Shown: positions 62,472-64,000 of the stretch, piece after piece
Layout of the letters: each line of letters opens with the position of its first letter
Numbering within the stretch: the first letter of the stretch is position 1
DNA from: SHNJ01 sp964458615
GTDB taxonomy: Bacteria > Pseudomonadota > Alphaproteobacteria > SHNJ01
Assembly: GCA_964458615.1 (NCBI GenBank)
Contig: CAYWJR010000002.1
Location: forward strand, 1-64,000
Length of the DNA stretch: 64,000 nucleotides
Direction of reading: 5' to 3'
Position numbers and translations under genes: made by a program
Notes under the pieces: generated by a model
Seen by the model: only the letters and a program-made list of their open reading frames with translations
Told to the model about the DNA's origin: nothing
The model's database searches: none

Positions 62472-64000
62472 TGCCAACCGTAACGCAAGGCAACGGCGAA
62501 TCATATATCATCACCCCATTGACTAGACGCCCAGTATCCGGCATTTCCACCTGGCATTCCTGTCCACCTGCGCTTTTTGTGGACCCACGCTGTTTTGTTC
62601 TAAATTTAATTTTTCCGCGCCTGTTCAGCTCGGCTTGGATATAACCGTCTTCATCCGTCATCGCAGGGGTTTTAATATCCAGCAACTCTGCGCCGGTTAA
62701 TGGCGCACCAGAATCGTCGATTATTTTACCGGTCATGACATAAAATTTGTCAACTTGCCATTTCAAGTGCGTTACGTTCCCAGGATACAATGTCACTTTT
62801 TGTGCGCTTGTATCATAATCGAACAAACCTTTTTTAGACGGCGATATTCTGATTTTATATGTTTGGTATGGGGGCAAATATAATACTTGCGATTTACCAA
62901 CTTTGACCAAACTGCGTTCCGCATTGCCCACAAATATTTTCATATCCGTGTCCGCATCGCCTTCGGTGTCTATTACCACCGCGCTTTTATCGTTTTGATC
63001 GCCACCCAAATAAATGCCGTTTTCCAACATCGCCATATTGATTGCGAAACCGCCGCTGTAATTCAAAATCGATTCCTCGCCACCGAACGATTGTTGCACC
63101 GAACCGCGAAACCGCCCGATACGATTACGCCAGTCCGCATCGGCGTTGACGATTTTATTGCTGCGGTCAACCCCAAACCCGGCGCCTACAGACAGCGCCT
63201 TGTGGGGCTTTACGTCGTCGTGCCAAACGCGCATGTTTCCTTGAATATCTTGTCTGCCGTCGCGCAAATTCGAACCTATATTTCCTGAAACGCCATATTG
63301 TCCGATAGTGTAGGTCAAATTAAACAACAAACTGCCTTCGTAATCGCCGCTTGATTTGGCAAAATCGGCGGTGGCCGAAAAACGGCTTTCTTGTTCTTGC
63401 CATATATTCCACTGCGCATATGGGCCTATCGAAAATATTTCCGGCGCGGATGCGGTTTCGGTGTAATTGCCGCGTATGCCGGCGGTTATATCCGCAGTTA
63501 CCTGATAACTGGTGCTGGCGGTAAATTGGGTCAAATCATCCAATAACTGATCGTACCGTTGCAATTTCTTGCTTCCCGCCCAGATTTTGCGCAGATCGAT
63601 ATTGCCGCTCCACATTTCATCGAAATACAGAATACTTCCTTGCAAACCGAAATCCATTTCGGTCGATACAATATTCGTTGCCCGCAATTGCAAATTCGAA
63701 TCGATCATAAAAACTGAATTTTCTACCGCCAAACGATCGCCCAGCACCACCGCACCTGAACTCAGCGCAATCTGGTCGTCCATGCGCGAAACGATACCTG
63801 CGCGCAATATCATATCTTTGGTAATTTCCGGCAATGCCGAATCGTCCGCCGCCGATTGACGCAAAAATCCCGCTTGTAAGAAATACGATGGATCGTCTGC
63901 CGGGGGTATGTCCTGGTTTTTAGCGAAAAAACGGTTTTCCTCGCGCTCTGCCCCGTCCGATTCCTGAATTTTCAAAATAATCGGATACGCGCCTTCGGGT
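62461..64000 (-). CDS. CS1-type outer-membrane pilus usher (TcfC/CooC-like), partial
   Basis: At least 513 residues of an alternate chaperone/usher-pathway usher. The frame is open past the right edge; the ATG-like start at 63975 (a TTG) is internal, since residues ahead of it (PEGAYPIILKIQE) match the family. The beta-barrel has repeated strands (TADITAGIRGNYTETASAPE, LLFNLTYTIGQYGVSGNIGS). Its C-terminal half holds a TcfC E-set-like domain with VLYLPPYQTYKIRISPSKKG, then NVTHLKWQVDKFYVMTGKII and a CNA-like region DDSGAPLTGAELLDIKTPAM, with a two-Cys end (GQECQVEM, PLPCVTVG). It exports and anchors pilus subunits. Confidence 0.85.
   Translation of the reverse strand, partial: PEGAYPIILKIQESDGAEREENRFFAKNQDIPPADDPSYFLQAGFLRQSAADDSALPEITKDMILRAGIVSRMDDQIALSSGAVVLGDRLAVENSVFMIDSNLQLRATNIVSTEMDFGLQGSILYFDEMWSGNIDLRKIWAGSKKLQRYDQLLDDLTQFTASTSYQVTADITAGIRGNYTETASAPEIFSIGPYAQWNIWQEQESRFSATADFAKSSGDYEGSLLFNLTYTIGQYGVSGNIGSNLRDGRQDIQGNMRVWHDDVKPHKALSVGAGFGVDRSNKIVNADADWRNRIGRFRGSVQQSFGGEESILNYSGGFAINMAMLENGIYLGGDQNDKSAVVIDTEGDADTDMKIFVGNAERSLVKVGKSQVLYLPPYQTYKIRISPSKKGLFDYDTSAQKVTLYPGNVTHLKWQVDKFYVMTGKIIDDSGAPLTGAELLDIKTPAMTDEDGYIQAELNRRGKIKFRTKQRGSTKSAGGQECQVEMPDTGRLVNGVMIYDSPLPCVTVGIKN

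Noticed and set aside
1..64000. tRNA, rRNA and CRISPR search
   Set aside because: No T-loop/acceptor pair resembling a tRNA, no rRNA, and no regularly spaced repeats were seen by eye; a covariance-model scan would settle this.

Overview
The window is a scaffold fragment from a Gram-negative proteobacterium, most likely an alphaproteobacterium, probably assembled from metagenomic reads. The evidence is a complete cbb3 oxidase locus with its assembly genes, TTGAT-N4-ATCAA (FNR/Anr-type) boxes, OmpW and TorF-type outer-membrane proteins, a YdbH-YnbE-YdbL set, a type I secretion locus and a CS1-type pilus usher. A run of exactly 100 N (18971-19070) marks a scaffold join, so linkage across it is inferred by the assembler and not read directly. 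I found no rRNA, tRNA, CRISPR array or intact insertion sequence.

Left part (1-18970). A TorF-like porin runs off the left edge. A truncated chemotaxis-receptor tail abuts an Hpt phosphotransfer gene at an abrupt breakpoint. ompW follows with its own FNR box. Then comes a tightly overlapped minus-strand operon: a TauE/SafE-like membrane protein, ccoN, ccoO, ccoQ, ccoP, ccoG, ccoH, ccoI and ccoS. It is driven from an FNR box shared with a divergent Crp/Fnr regulator whose recognition helix carries the FNR-type ExxSR motif. ccoI contains a perfect 496-bp tandem duplication that shifts the frame; removing one copy restores exactly 721 codons. Next are a LysE exporter, a two-TM potassium channel, an NAD(P)H-hydrate dehydratase, a mosaic of broken genes (Dam-type methylase, SOUL protein), a single-domain voltage-gated channel with a calcium-type filter (TLEGWPD) paired with TerC, two small proteins, and a LysR regulator divergent from an SbtA-type bicarbonate transporter cut by the gap.

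Middle part (19071-36980). A Sec-exported RHS/YD-repeat protein of about 1486 residues has a variable C-terminal tip. It is followed by an A/T-rich TPR gene (candidate immunity or accessory gene) and a displaced copy of the RHS core, the usual architecture of a tip-exchange locus. A two-component system then precedes a plus-strand run of eleven genes: FAD oxidoreductase, DUF1365, CFA-type lipid methyltransferase, chalcone-isomerase-like, MFS, DUF3833, SDR, ene-reductase, glutathione peroxidase, an iron-sulfur (6-4) photolyase/cryptochrome, and a small unknown protein. This combination resembles light and singlet-oxygen defence operons of other proteobacteria.

Right part (37146-64000). Here are two ABC-F ATPases, a DUF1800/DUF1501 pair, a DEAD-box helicase with a repetitive basic tail, a cold-shock protein, an LplT-like MFS, small housekeeping genes, an Ohr/pirin/OsmC peroxide-defence group around a palindromic operator, the YdbH-YnbE-YdbL lipid-homeostasis operon (ydbH apparently frameshifted in a T7 run), and a TrmH methyltransferase. 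The most unusual locus is 53098-61602: a non-RTX, Asp/Cys-rich secreted protein, a catalytically degenerate ABC half-transporter, an intact LapB-like ABC half-transporter, HlyD, and a pseudo-receiver/HATPase regulator. Next to it lie a periplasmic pilus chaperone and a convergent CS1-type usher that runs off the right edge.
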